From Paraflavitalea pollutisoli (GTDB lineage: Bacteria; Bacteroidota; Bacteroidia; Chitinophagales; Chitinophagaceae): a stretch of DNA of 64,000 nt. Of this stretch, positions 11,590 through 19,101 are shown piece by piece. The notes below the pieces were generated by a model, which saw nothing but the letters and a program-made list of their open reading frames with translations, did not search any database and was not told the origin of the DNA. Within the stretch, counting starts at the first letter, position 1. Each line of letters opens with the position of its first letter. Location of the stretch: the NCBI RefSeq assembly GCF_029360705.1, contig NZ_JARKMX010000001.1, positions 682,001 to 746,000 on the forward strand, given 5' to 3'. The position numbers and the translations under genes were made by a program.

Positions 11590-12576
11590 TTAATAGTTTG
11601 CTTGTAAGATCTCGGACAGTACCGCCTGGGCAGCCCAGATACGGTTGGAGGCTTCCTGTGTTACGATGCTGTTGGGGCCATCGAGGATCTCATCGCTGAG
11701 CTCTACATTCCTCCGTACAGGCAGGCAATGCATAACCTTGGCATTGTTGGTCAGCGCCAGCTTGGCGTTGTTGAGCATCCAGGCAGGGTCATTGGTATAA
11801 ATACGGCCGTATTCGTTGTTGAAAGTGCTCCAGTTCTTCACATATACAAAGTCGGCATCTTTCAGGGCTTTATCCTGGTTGTGGGTAATGGTAGCGCCAT
11901 TGGTGAACTGGGTATCGAGTTCGTAATCTTCGGGATGGGTGATCACGAAGTCGGCTTGTCCCCAGGCATTGATCCATTGCGAGAAGCTGTTGGCCACGCA
12001 TTGTGGCAGGGGCTTTACGTGTGGTGCCCAGGTTAATACGATCTTGGGTTTCTTTTTGTTGCCCCACAGGGGGCCACCAGCCGTTGCGGTAGCATGCTCG
12101 TTGATGGTGATCACATCAGTCAGGCTCTGCAACGGGTGCAGGGTAGCACTCTCCAGGCTCACCACCGGTATGCCTGCATATTTGATGAATTGTTTGATGA
12201 ACAATTCGCTGTAGTCGTCTTCACGGTTCTTCAGGGATGGGAAGGTGCGAATCGCGAGTACGTCGAAATACTTGCCCATGATGGGTGCTGCATCTTTTAC
12301 GTGCTCTACGGTACTGCCGCTCATGATGGCTTCTTCTTCAAACTCCAATGCCCAGCCTTCCTGGCCCACATTGAATACGATGGCTTCCATACCGAGGTTC
12401 TGCGCAGCGATCTGAGTACTCAGACGTGTACGCATACTGGGGTTCAGGAATAACAGGCCGATCCGCTTGTTGGATCCCAATGTTTTGTCTTTAAGCGGGT
12501 TGGCTTTGTAGCTCAACGCTTTTGCCACCAGTTCGTTGATGTTGGCAACATCATGTACTGAAATAAAGTTTCTCAT
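11590..12576 (-). CDS. argF': N-acyl-ornithine carbamoyltransferase (ArgF', probably succinyl type)
   Basis: 328 aa. It transfers a carbamoyl group to N-acylated ornithine. The carbamoyl-phosphate site reads PSMRTRLST and the C-terminal site HCLPVRRN. It belongs with the Bacteroidota N-succinyl-ornithine enzyme rather than classical OTCase. The loop that decides acyl specificity reads GSTVEH, with Val90 where the Bacteroides fragilis enzyme has Pro90 and the Xanthomonas acetyl enzyme has Glu92. From memory, Glu92 exchange for small or non-polar residues in the latter switches it to succinyl-ornithine, so succinyl specificity is inferred here. Confidence 0.92.
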   Translation of the reverse strand: MRNFISVHDVANINELVAKALSYKANPLKDKTLGSNKRIGLLFLNPSMRTRLSTQIAAQNLGMEAIVFNVGQEGWALEFEEEAIMSGSTVEHVKDAAPIMGKYFDVLAIRTFPSLKNREDDYSELFIKQFIKYAGIPVVSLESATLHPLQSLTDVITINEHATATAGGPLWGNKKKPKIVLTWAPHVKPLPQCVANSFSQWINAWGQADFVITHPEDYELDTQFTNGATITHNQDKALKDADFVYVKNWSTFNNEYGRIYTNDPAWMLNNAKLALTNNAKVMHCLPVRRNVELSDEILDGPNSIVTQEASNRIWAAQAVLSEILQANY

Positions 12577-12619
12577 TTACCCGGAAGAACTTTTAAGTAT
12601 GATGATTGAAATATAAAGA

Positions 12620-12638
12620 GGCCCGGCGAAGCCGGGCC
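12620..12638 (-). terminator. GC-rich hairpin between argD and argF'
   Basis: GGCCCGGC-gaa-GCCGGGCC, an 8-bp perfect stem, followed on the minus strand by TCTTTATATT. It lies in the 73-nt gap between argD and argF' and looks like a partial terminator or an mRNA-stabilising hairpin inside the operon. Confidence 0.55.
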
Positions 12639-12649
12639 ATTATTGTTCA

Positions 12650-13801
12650 TTATTGTGCTACGGCAACGAGTGCAGCTATTTCTTCTTTCACTGCTGCGAT
12701 AAACTGGTCTGCATCTTTCTTTTGCAGGGCCAGTGAAGGAAGCAGGCGGATCACATTGGGCTTTGCTTCGCCGGTAAAGATCTTCTGTTTCCAGAGCAGG
12801 TTCTTTTTCAGGTCTTTCAACTCCTCAGGAACATCGAACCCGATCATCAGGCCACGGCCTCGTACATTCTTTAATTCGGGGATGGCTTTCAACTGTGCCG
12901 TGATGTATTCGCCCAGTTCAGCAGCATTCTGCAGGAGGTTTTCCTGTTCGATCACTTCCAGCACCGCCAGTGCCGCTGCACAAGCCAGGTGGTTGCCACC
13001 AAACGTAGTACCGAGCATGGAGTGCTTTGCCTGGAATTTAGGAGCGATGATGATACCTGCAACGGGGAAACCATTGCCCATGCCCTTCGCCATGGTGTAG
13101 ATATCAGCATTTACGCCGGCAAAGTCATGGGAGAAGAACTTGCCCGTTCTGCCATAACCACATTGTACGCTATCGGCAATGTATACGGCGCCGTATTCGT
13201 CGCAGAGGGTGCGGATCTTTTGCAGGAAGGATTCGGTAGCCACATTGATGCCACCTACGCCCTGTATGCCTTCGATAATCACGGAAGAGATGTCGCTACC
13301 CTGCGCCTTGAAACAGGCTTCGAGGGAGGCTTCATCATTATAAGGCAGGAAGATCACATTGCTGGTTTGGTTCACGGGGGCTACGATCGATGGATTGTCC
13401 GTCGCGGCGACAGCGAGTGAAGTTCTTCCGTGGAAGCCTTTTTTGAAGGCGATGATCTTCTTGCGGTTGTTGTAGAAGGAGGCGAGTTTCAGCGCGTTCT
13501 CGTTGGCTTCGGCGCCCGAGTTGCACAGAAACAGCTGATAGTCTTCTTTGCCGGATACTTTGCCAAGCTTGGTGGCCAGTTCTTCCTGCAGGGGTATTCG
13601 GATGGAGTTGGAGTAGAATCCTACTTGCTGAAGTTGATCGGTCAGGCGTTTTACGTAGTGCGGATGGGTATGGCCAATGGATATTACCGCATGACCTCCA
13701 TACAGGTCAAGGTATTTTTCGCCGGTTGCATCCCATACGTTGGAGCCCTGTGCTTTTACGATGGTGATGTCGTTGATGGGATAAACGTCAAATAACTTCA
13801 T
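12650..13801 (-). CDS. argD: acetylornithine (acylornithine) aminotransferase
   Basis: 383 aa, class III PLP aminotransferase. It converts N-acyl-glutamate semialdehyde to N-acyl-ornithine. Visible: NSGAEANENALKLA at the cofactor phosphate site, FHGRTSLAVAATD, IIEGIQGVGGIN, the AKGMGNGFPVAGI block with the PLP lysine, and GTTFGGNHLACAAALAVL. Its position between argC and argF' fixes the role. A second class III aminotransferase at 43900 lies outside this operon. Confidence 0.93.
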   Translation of the reverse strand: MKLFDVYPINDITIVKAQGSNVWDATGEKYLDLYGGHAVISIGHTHPHYVKRLTDQLQQVGFYSNSIRIPLQEELATKLGKVSGKEDYQLFLCNSGAEANENALKLASFYNNRKKIIAFKKGFHGRTSLAVAATDNPSIVAPVNQTSNVIFLPYNDEASLEACFKAQGSDISSVIIEGIQGVGGINVATESFLQKIRTLCDEYGAVYIADSVQCGYGRTGKFFSHDFAGVNADIYTMAKGMGNGFPVAGIIIAPKFQAKHSMLGTTFGGNHLACAAALAVLEVIEQENLLQNAAELGEYITAQLKAIPELKNVRGRGLMIGFDVPEELKDLKKNLLWKQKIFTGEAKPNVIRLLPSLALQKKDADQFIAAVKEEIAALVAVAQ

Positions 13802-13879
13802 GGTCTACTGGTTTGCGCTGCGAGATGGCTACCAGGGGTGGGGTGTGATCGACGCCCGCTACCCCAGGCTCACAGCTTA

Positions 13880-14863
13880 TTAGAAATAATTAGCCTTCAG
13901 TTTGAGGCCTGCACGTTCGTCCAGACCAAAAAGCAGGTTCATGTTCTGTACGGCTTGTCCGGATGCTCCCTTGAGCAGGTTATCAATGATAGAGTGTACC
14001 ACCAGTTTGCTACCTACTTTCTCCAATTGAATGATACACTTATTAGTGTTCACCGCCTGTTTCAGGAAGATGGGCTGGTCGCTCACCGTGGTGAAGGGAT
14101 GACCATCAAAGAAGTTCTTATAGAGGCTGGTCACTTCAGTCGCCGGCAGATCGAGATCGAGCTGTGAGCTGATAAAGATACCGCGGGTGAAATCTCCTCT
14201 CCAGGGAACAAAACTTACATCGATCTGACCGGCCGGCTGCAATTGCAGCAAAGATTCGCCAATCTCGTTGAGGTGCTGGTGGTTCAGCGTTTTGTAGGCC
14301 TGGATATTATTGGCTCTCCAGCTGAAGTGAGAGGTCGCGCTCAGGCTTTGGCCGGCACCGGTCGATCCGGTGATGCCGGTGGTATATACATTCTGCAGCA
14401 GTCCTGCTTTCGCCAAGGGCAATAAGCCAAGCTGAATGGCCGTAGCAAAGCAACCGGGATTGGCAATGTTGTTGGCCTGGCGGATGGCTTCGCGGTTGAG
14501 TTCGGGCAATCCGTATACAAACTGGCGGTCGCCCAGGGTGGCGTTGCTGGTGAGGCGGAAGTCCTGTGAGAGATCAATGATCTTCACGCGCGCGTCGAAC
14601 GGGTTTTCGGTCAGGAATTTCTTCGCTTCTCCGTGGCCCACGCAGAGAAACACCACGTCTACATCCTGGCTGAGGTCGCCGGTGAATTGCCAATCGGTTT
14701 CGCCCACGAGGTCTTCGTGAACGGCGTATACGGGTTTGCCGGCATTGCTGCGGCTATGGATAAAAGAAACAGCTACATACGGATGGTGGACCAATAAACG
14801 GATCAGCTCACCACCGGTATAACCTGCTCCTCCTACGATACCAACTTTAATCTGCTTGCTCAT
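13880..14863 (-). CDS. argC: N-acetyl-gamma-glutamyl-phosphate reductase
   Basis: 327 aa from ATG 14863. It reduces N-acyl-glutamyl phosphate to the semialdehyde with NADPH. The dinucleotide motif VGIVGGAGYTGGELIRLL is followed by the catalytic Cys in ANPGCFATA. A frame extended to 14944 would run through the strong hairpin at 14913-14966, so the internal ATG (MSKQIKVGIVGG) is taken. A 78-nt gap separates it from argD. Confidence 0.94.
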   Translation of the reverse strand: MSKQIKVGIVGGAGYTGGELIRLLVHHPYVAVSFIHSRSNAGKPVYAVHEDLVGETDWQFTGDLSQDVDVVFLCVGHGEAKKFLTENPFDARVKIIDLSQDFRLTSNATLGDRQFVYGLPELNREAIRQANNIANPGCFATAIQLGLLPLAKAGLLQNVYTTGITGSTGAGQSLSATSHFSWRANNIQAYKTLNHQHLNEIGESLLQLQPAGQIDVSFVPWRGDFTRGIFISSQLDLDLPATEVTSLYKNFFDGHPFTTVSDQPIFLKQAVNTNKCIIQLEKVGSKLVVHSIIDNLLKGASGQAVQNMNLLFGLDERAGLKLKANYF

Positions 14864-14912
14864 ATATCTCCTGTTTGTAGCGATGGGCCAGTTGGCCCGG
14901 CTGGATATAATC

Positions 14913-14966
14913 ATGCGGCCCTTGTGCAGGCGATTCCTTGTCAATCGATCATCACAAGGGCCGCAT
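14913..14966 (-). repeat. 14-bp perfect inverted repeat between argG and argC
   Basis: ATGCGGCCCTTGTG (14913-14926) is the exact reverse complement of 14953-14966, with a 26-nt loop. It fills the argG-argC gap. The minus-strand flank (GATTATATCC) is not a clean U-tract, so mRNA processing or protection is as likely as termination. Confidence 0.6.
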
Positions 14967-14971
14967 TCTAA

Positions 14972-16168
14972 TTACTTCTTGTTGTCTTCCTGTACGGCAG
15001 TCCAGATAGAGGTCTGGTTGCCGAAGATCTTGCTGAAGCCACGTACATCTTCTCCGGTAAAGCCGGTGTTCATCTCTCCATATTTACCAAACTTGCTGCT
15101 CATCAGATCATAGGGCGATTCGATACCGATCACCTGAAAGCGGTAAGGCTGCAGGTGTACGAATACGTCGCCGGTCACGCTTTGCTGGCTATTCTGCAGG
15201 TAGGCTTCGATGTCGCGCATCACGGGGTCCTGGATCTGTCCTTCATGGAGCCAGTTGCCGTAGAATTGGGCAAGCTGGTCTTTCCAGTTCAGCTGCCATT
15301 TGGTAAGCACGTGTTTCTCCAGTGCGTGGTGTGCTTTCAGGATCACCATGGGGGCGGCTGCTTCGAAACCTACGCGGCCTTTTATACCGATGATGGTATC
15401 ACCTACGTGGATGTCGCGGCCTACACCGTAAGGGCCTGCAATGGTTTGCAGGTACTGTATGGCTTCTGTGGGGTGACCGAATGATTTGCCATCAACGGCT
15501 TTCAGCTCCCCTTTTTCGAAAGTCAGTTTCACTTCCTGGCTACCGGTAGCGGTAACCTGTGTGGGCCAGGCTTCTTCGGGCAGCATGCCTTTGGAAGAAA
15601 GGGTTTCCTTTCCACCTACGCTGGTACCCCAGAGTCCTTTATTGATCGAGTACATGGCTTTGGCGAAGTTCATGTCGACGCCCTTACCCTTGAGGTATTC
15701 AATCTCGGCCTCGCGGCTCAGCTTGAGGTCGCGGATGGGGGTGATGATCTCTACGCCGGGGATCATGATGTGGAAGATCATGTCGAAACGTACCTGGTCG
15801 TTGCCGGCGCCGGTGCTGCCATGGGCTACTGCATCGGCCTTCAGCTTTTGTACATGCTCGGCGATGTGTACAGCCTGGCTCAGCCTTTCTGCACTTACGC
15901 TGAGGGGGTACGTATTATTCTTCAGCACGTTGCCATAGATCAGGTACTTAATGATACGGTCGTAATAGGTCTTTACGGCGTCTACAGTCGTGTGTGTCTT
16001 CACGCCCAGCTTGTAAGCATGAGCTTCGATCTGTTTCAGTTCTTCTTCGCTGAAGCCACCGGTGTTAACGATGATGCTGTGTACTTCATAACCTTTGTCT
16101 TCACCCAGGTATTTTACGCAGAAGGACGTATCGAGTCCGCCGCTGAATCCTAATACTACTTTTTTCAT
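14972..16168 (-). CDS. argG: argininosuccinate synthase
   Basis: 398 aa, the usual length. It joins citrulline and aspartate using ATP. The N-terminus has the PP-loop VVLGFSGGLDTSFCVKYL; HGSTGAGNDQVRFD and GVDMNFAKAMYSINKGLWGTSVGG follow. It is the second structural gene of the operon, 56 nt after the GNAT gene. Confidence 0.96.
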   Translation of the reverse strand: MKKVVLGFSGGLDTSFCVKYLGEDKGYEVHSIIVNTGGFSEEELKQIEAHAYKLGVKTHTTVDAVKTYYDRIIKYLIYGNVLKNNTYPLSVSAERLSQAVHIAEHVQKLKADAVAHGSTGAGNDQVRFDMIFHIMIPGVEIITPIRDLKLSREAEIEYLKGKGVDMNFAKAMYSINKGLWGTSVGGKETLSSKGMLPEEAWPTQVTATGSQEVKLTFEKGELKAVDGKSFGHPTEAIQYLQTIAGPYGVGRDIHVGDTIIGIKGRVGFEAAAPMVILKAHHALEKHVLTKWQLNWKDQLAQFYGNWLHEGQIQDPVMRDIEAYLQNSQQSVTGDVFVHLQPYRFQVIGIESPYDLMSSKFGKYGEMNTGFTGEDVRGFSKIFGNQTSIWTAVQEDNKK

Positions 16169-16224
16169 TGCTGATGTATCGTAATTATGGTGTTAAATCT
16201 AGTTTACTGATAAGGCGCCTGGTA

Positions 16225-16956
16225 CTACAAGTTGAAAAAGTACTGCAGGATCGACTTGCGCCGGACTGTTGCAGGTACCATTTTCTTCATGTTGTCTTCC
16301 TTGTCTTTCTTCAGGAAGGGCTGTAGGAATTTCCACTGCTTGATGCGCAGCAGTCTTTCGAGGATGCTCTTGTTTTCCTCAAAATATTGTTTGGTCTCTT
16401 CAGGCTCATAGTGATCTTTGGGATCGTACAGCATGGCCGTACACATACAGTTCTTTCTTTCCTTGCTCATCAGGATCTCGTAGTTCACACAGCTTTTACA
16501 GCCCGCCCAGAAGGCGTCGTCCTGCGTGAGCTCGGAATAAGTAACGGGCTCGTAACCCAGCTCGCTGTTGATCTTCATCACGGCGAGGCCGGTCGTCAAG
16601 CCAAAGATCTTTGCATCGGGGTACAACTTTCTGCTGAGCTCGAAGATCTTCTTCTTGATGGCTTTGGCCAATCCGCCTTTGCGAAAGTGAGGTGATACGA
16701 TCAGACCCGAGTTGGCTACGTATTCACCGTGGCTCCAGGTCTCGATATAACAAAAACCGGCCCATATACCATCTTCACTAAACGCGATCACCGATTTGCC
16801 TTCACGCATTTTCTCCTTGATATAATCAGGTGAGCGCTTGGCGATGCCGGTACCACGTGCTTTGGCAGAAGAAAGCATTTCGTCGCAAATGATCTGTGCG
16901 AAACCGAAATGGCTTTCATTGGCTATCAGTATCTGGAACTTGTGTTGCGTTTCCAT
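16225..16956 (-). CDS. GNAT acyltransferase, candidate N-acylglutamate synthase
   Basis: 243 aa, the first structural gene of the arg operon. The GNAT acyl-CoA loop reads SPHFRKGGLA (residues 88-97), within a core of about 30-165. Four cysteines (Cys153, Cys156, Cys170, Cys172) could bind a metal, which is unusual for GNAT enzymes. The operon lacks argA and argJ, so this gene is the best candidate for the first step, acylating glutamate. I recall a homologous gene at the arg locus of Bacteroides thetaiotaomicron being reported as an N-acyl (succinyl) glutamate synthase; that is memory, not checked here. Confidence 0.8.
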   Translation of the reverse strand: METQHKFQILIANESHFGFAQIICDEMLSSAKARGTGIAKRSPDYIKEKMREGKSVIAFSEDGIWAGFCYIETWSHGEYVANSGLIVSPHFRKGGLAKAIKKKIFELSRKLYPDAKIFGLTTGLAVMKINSELGYEPVTYSELTQDDAFWAGCKSCVNYEILMSKERKNCMCTAMLYDPKDHYEPEETKQYFEENKSILERLLRIKQWKFLQPFLKKDKEDNMKKMVPATVRRKSILQYFFNL

Positions 16957-17040
16957 TGTTTGACAAGACTATAAATGTGAAAGAATGCAGTGACGTACAC
17001 TGCTGAAGACACGAATCCCGCGGGGCGGGAGCATAGTTCC

Positions 17041-17071
17041 AAAAAAGGGGATACTATGGTAAGTGAGTATC
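17041..17071 (-). terminator. terminator-like hairpin in the arg operon leader (attenuator candidate)
   Basis: On the minus strand GATACT pairs with AGTATC (10-nt loop), followed by CCC and six T. The 5' arm overlaps the stop codon of the 43-codon leader ORF and lies 3-14 nt past its last Arg codons. Two competing pairings are possible: the GGGTAC upstream, overlapping the AGG-GTA codons, can also pair with GTATCCC, and GGTACTAT further upstream with ATAGTATCC. Confidence 0.45.
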
Positions 17072-17201
17072 AACGTCGTACCCTGACGGGGACGGGGCTA
17101 ACAAAAACTGTACGGAGCTGTACAGGAAAAACCCCACGCACTATAGTACCAGCAACTTGTGCTACTACATCAGCGAGTATTATGGTGAGATTTTTTTGCA
17201 T
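17070..17201 (-). CDS. arginine-rich leader peptide ORF (43 aa) ahead of the arg operon
   Basis: ATG at 17201, TGA at 17070-17072, 113 nt before the GNAT start and in the operon's direction. The peptide is mostly hydrophobic (starts MQKNLTII) and ends VPVRVRR, so three of its last four codons are Arg (AGG, CGA, CGT), with two more Arg at residues 22 and 30. The position, small size, clustered Arg codons before the stop and adjacent hairpin fit a ribosome-mediated attenuator sensing arginyl-tRNA. No ribosome profiling or conservation was available, so this remains an inference. Confidence 0.5.
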   Translation of the reverse strand: MQKNLTIILADVVAQVAGTIVRGVFPVQLRTVFVSPVPVRVRR

Positions 17202-17336
17202 TTCGTTTCTCTGAATGAGTATTTGAGTCAGATTCAATTTTGTCACCGCAAAGAAAACTATATTTTTTAAATGTGGGGAAGTTTTTAATGTAAAATTTTA
17301 GCTAATTCCGTAAAAACCAGTAAACAAGCGTTCGTG

Positions 17337-17645
17337 CAACAGCCGTACTAACCCGCAATGTTGTGGGCATAAAAGGCCTTTTGCAGATGCTGGAACCGAC
17401 CCATAAATGAAGGCTCAAGGTCTCACAATGGGGTAACAATCAGTTGCTTGGACTGATACTTTGGTGATGCGACCGGTTGTAAACACGGTCAGGTGTCCTC
17501 AAGAAAAAGAGGCTGCCGAAGGGGACGGGAGCGGCTGACCATACAGGCACTCCCTGCGACGCCCGGAATGCTTCCGGAAGGTGGCCATGGGCTAAGGCCA
17601 TCCTGGTACGGCGTCATGCTGCGTCAGGTTGACAATCGACCGTCC
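17337..17645 (+). ncRNA. structured RNA candidate of unknown class
   Basis: About 310 nt without a credible ORF but dense in complementary stems: CCCGCAA/TTGTGGG (17352-17367), ATCAGT/ACTGAT (17439-17457), GGTCAG/CTGACC (17487-17540) enclosing CCTC/GAGG, and a three-way junction GACGCC/GGCGTC (17558-17615) enclosing CGGAA/TTCCG and TGGCC/GGCCA. Two stems (the first, and GGTTG/CGACC at 17627-17641) need G-U pairs that exist only on the plus strand, so plus is preferred. It resembles part of a group II intron domain I, but no domain V or reverse transcriptase is seen. It could be an intron remnant or a new RNA. Confidence 0.45.
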
Positions 17646-17661
17646 CAGCCAACAGTCACTA

Positions 17662-18555
17662 CTACCTGGCGCCCTGGCCGCTTTTTCGTGTACCACTGCT
17701 GTCGGGCAGGGGATCGAGCAGGATAGAACGCACCAGGTCGGGTGCCTGCAGTCGGATCAGGTGACCCGCCCGTGGCAGGAAAATGAACTTAGCGGGCTTG
17801 CCGTTTAGTACTTCGCGGGCATAGTCGAGGTTGGAAGGTTCGATGATGTCGTCATTACCTCCCTGCACCACCGTAACAGGTATCGAGAGGTTATGCCACT
17901 CGGGAGCCAGTTTGCGGAGCTCTTCGGCATGCGCAAATTTTTCGTCGGTAGCACTCTTCAGAAACCGGGGGAAGAAAATATAGGGTGGGCCACCACTTTG
18001 TACCCAGGGATGAAACCACCAGAATTTTTCCTTGTCCGGGTCGATGGCTGCAGCCAGCATGACGAGGTGATTGAAGTTTTCGGGGTACAAAAGCGCCACT
18101 TTGGCCGCGATGGGCGCTCCATAGGAACTGCCCAATACCACACCGGGTTGGTGCGACCGGTTGATGCGCAGCGCTTCGTGGATGATGTGCGCCTGCGTAC
18201 TGATGGAGGTCACCGATTTCCGCTTGCCTTTGAAGCGCGATTTGTGGTAGCCGGGGCGGTCGACGGCGATGATGTGAAAATGCTGTTGCAGGATGGGGTC
18301 ATCGAGAAAGATGCGGCTGCCGTACCAGGCACCGGGTGCGCCGTGGATCAGCAGCAGCGGAGGCAAGGTATCGGCGCCGGTAGCGGCGCAGAAGAGCGAG
18401 GCCGAATCGTTCTGTATTGTAAAATAGGTGGGCTTGACGGGTTTATTGGCGTAGTATTTCTTCACCTGTTTATCGGTCATTACCCAGCGACGGAAACAGC
18501 CTGTACAACAAAGTCCGATCAGTAATAAAATGATAAAATAGTGAAAACGCGCCAT
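17662..18555 (-). CDS. alpha/beta hydrolase, probable lipoprotein
   Basis: 297 aa from the ATG at 18555; an alternative start 9 nt upstream is possible. The N-terminus is hydrophobic and ends CCTGC, a plausible lipobox. The hydrolase core shows the oxyanion segment HGAPGAW, nucleophile elbow GSSYGA (Ser), acid near GGNDDIIEP and His in RAGHLIR. The substrate is unknown. It stands alone between the structured RNA segment and the AraC/SDR group. The last ten residues (GTRKSGQGAR) look like an unconserved extension. Confidence 0.85.
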   Translation of the reverse strand: MARFHYFIILLLIGLCCTGCFRRWVMTDKQVKKYYANKPVKPTYFTIQNDSASLFCAATGADTLPPLLLIHGAPGAWYGSRIFLDDPILQQHFHIIAVDRPGYHKSRFKGKRKSVTSISTQAHIIHEALRINRSHQPGVVLGSSYGAPIAAKVALLYPENFNHLVMLAAAIDPDKEKFWWFHPWVQSGGPPYIFFPRFLKSATDEKFAHAEELRKLAPEWHNLSIPVTVVQGGNDDIIEPSNLDYAREVLNGKPAKFIFLPRAGHLIRLQAPDLVRSILLDPLPDSSGTRKSGQGAR

Positions 18556-18612
18556 AGGGTTCAAATCTAAAAAATGAAGGCCGCATCTGCTAGTTTCCGC
18601 CAGTAAGGTTGG

Positions 18613-19080
18613 CTAAAATTGACATCCATCAGTTGGCAGCCGGTGCATTTCGGGTTGCAACTTCAATGCCTGGTGAATGATCTGCGACAGGTAGTTGGCA
18701 AGCAGCTCATATTTGAACGCGTAATTGTTGTTGAGCTCCATCAGCATTTTTTCAAATAAGGCGTGCAAGTTGGCATGCAGGCCCGGCAGCAACCAGTACA
18801 CGGGGATGCCATCTTTCTTAAACATGGGCAATAGTGGTAGACTGCGCTGCAGGTGGTGTGACAACTTCGCCGCATTAAACAGACAGGAGAAGCCCGTCGC
18901 CGGCATAGCCGGGGCTTCTCCTGTCTGTGGAGTTTGCAGGGGATGGAAACACAATATTCCACCAGCGCCCGGTGCGGGCATTGCTATCAGACTGATCGCG
19001 TAGTAGCTGCTTTCAGGTGGATACCGGACTATCCGATCCTCCTCTTCCAGCCTGAACACATAGATCGGCTTTGCATACAT
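18613..19080 (-). pseudogene. truncated AraC-type regulator: sensor part only, no HTH
   Basis: 155 aa. It aligns with residues of the complete AraC regulator at 21582-22490: IYVFRLEEEDRIVRYPP against FNVFTIEDNIYPKGVPP, GFSCLFN against GFFCIFT, and NNNYAFKYELLANYLSQIIHQALKLQP against NSDYVYKYDLLRNYVTELIHFALKVQP. It stops where the HTH domain should begin. It follows the SDR gene by 21 nt and is likely co-transcribed. It is probably a decayed paralogue, although a free-standing sensor or dominant-negative partner cannot be excluded. Confidence 0.7.
18880..18927. repeat. 16-bp perfect inverted repeat inside the AraC fragment
   Basis: CAGACAGGAGAAGCCC (18880-18895) is the exact reverse complement of 18912-18927. 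The loop can form a second stem, CCGGC/GCCGG. It lies in coding sequence, yet the protein aligns with its paralogue without a gap here, so it is not a simple insertion. Confidence 0.8.
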
Positions 19081-19101
19081 CTTTTACATTTTAGGTAACG
19101 A

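Noticed and set aside
16990-17214. 74-aa plus-strand frame in the arg leader region
   Set aside because: Low-complexity composition, no start context, and it is antisense to the leader ORF and hairpin that fit the operon better.
17337-17645. RNase P RNA, tmRNA, SRP RNA or rRNA fragment
   Set aside because: None of the conserved core sequences of these RNAs is present on either strand.
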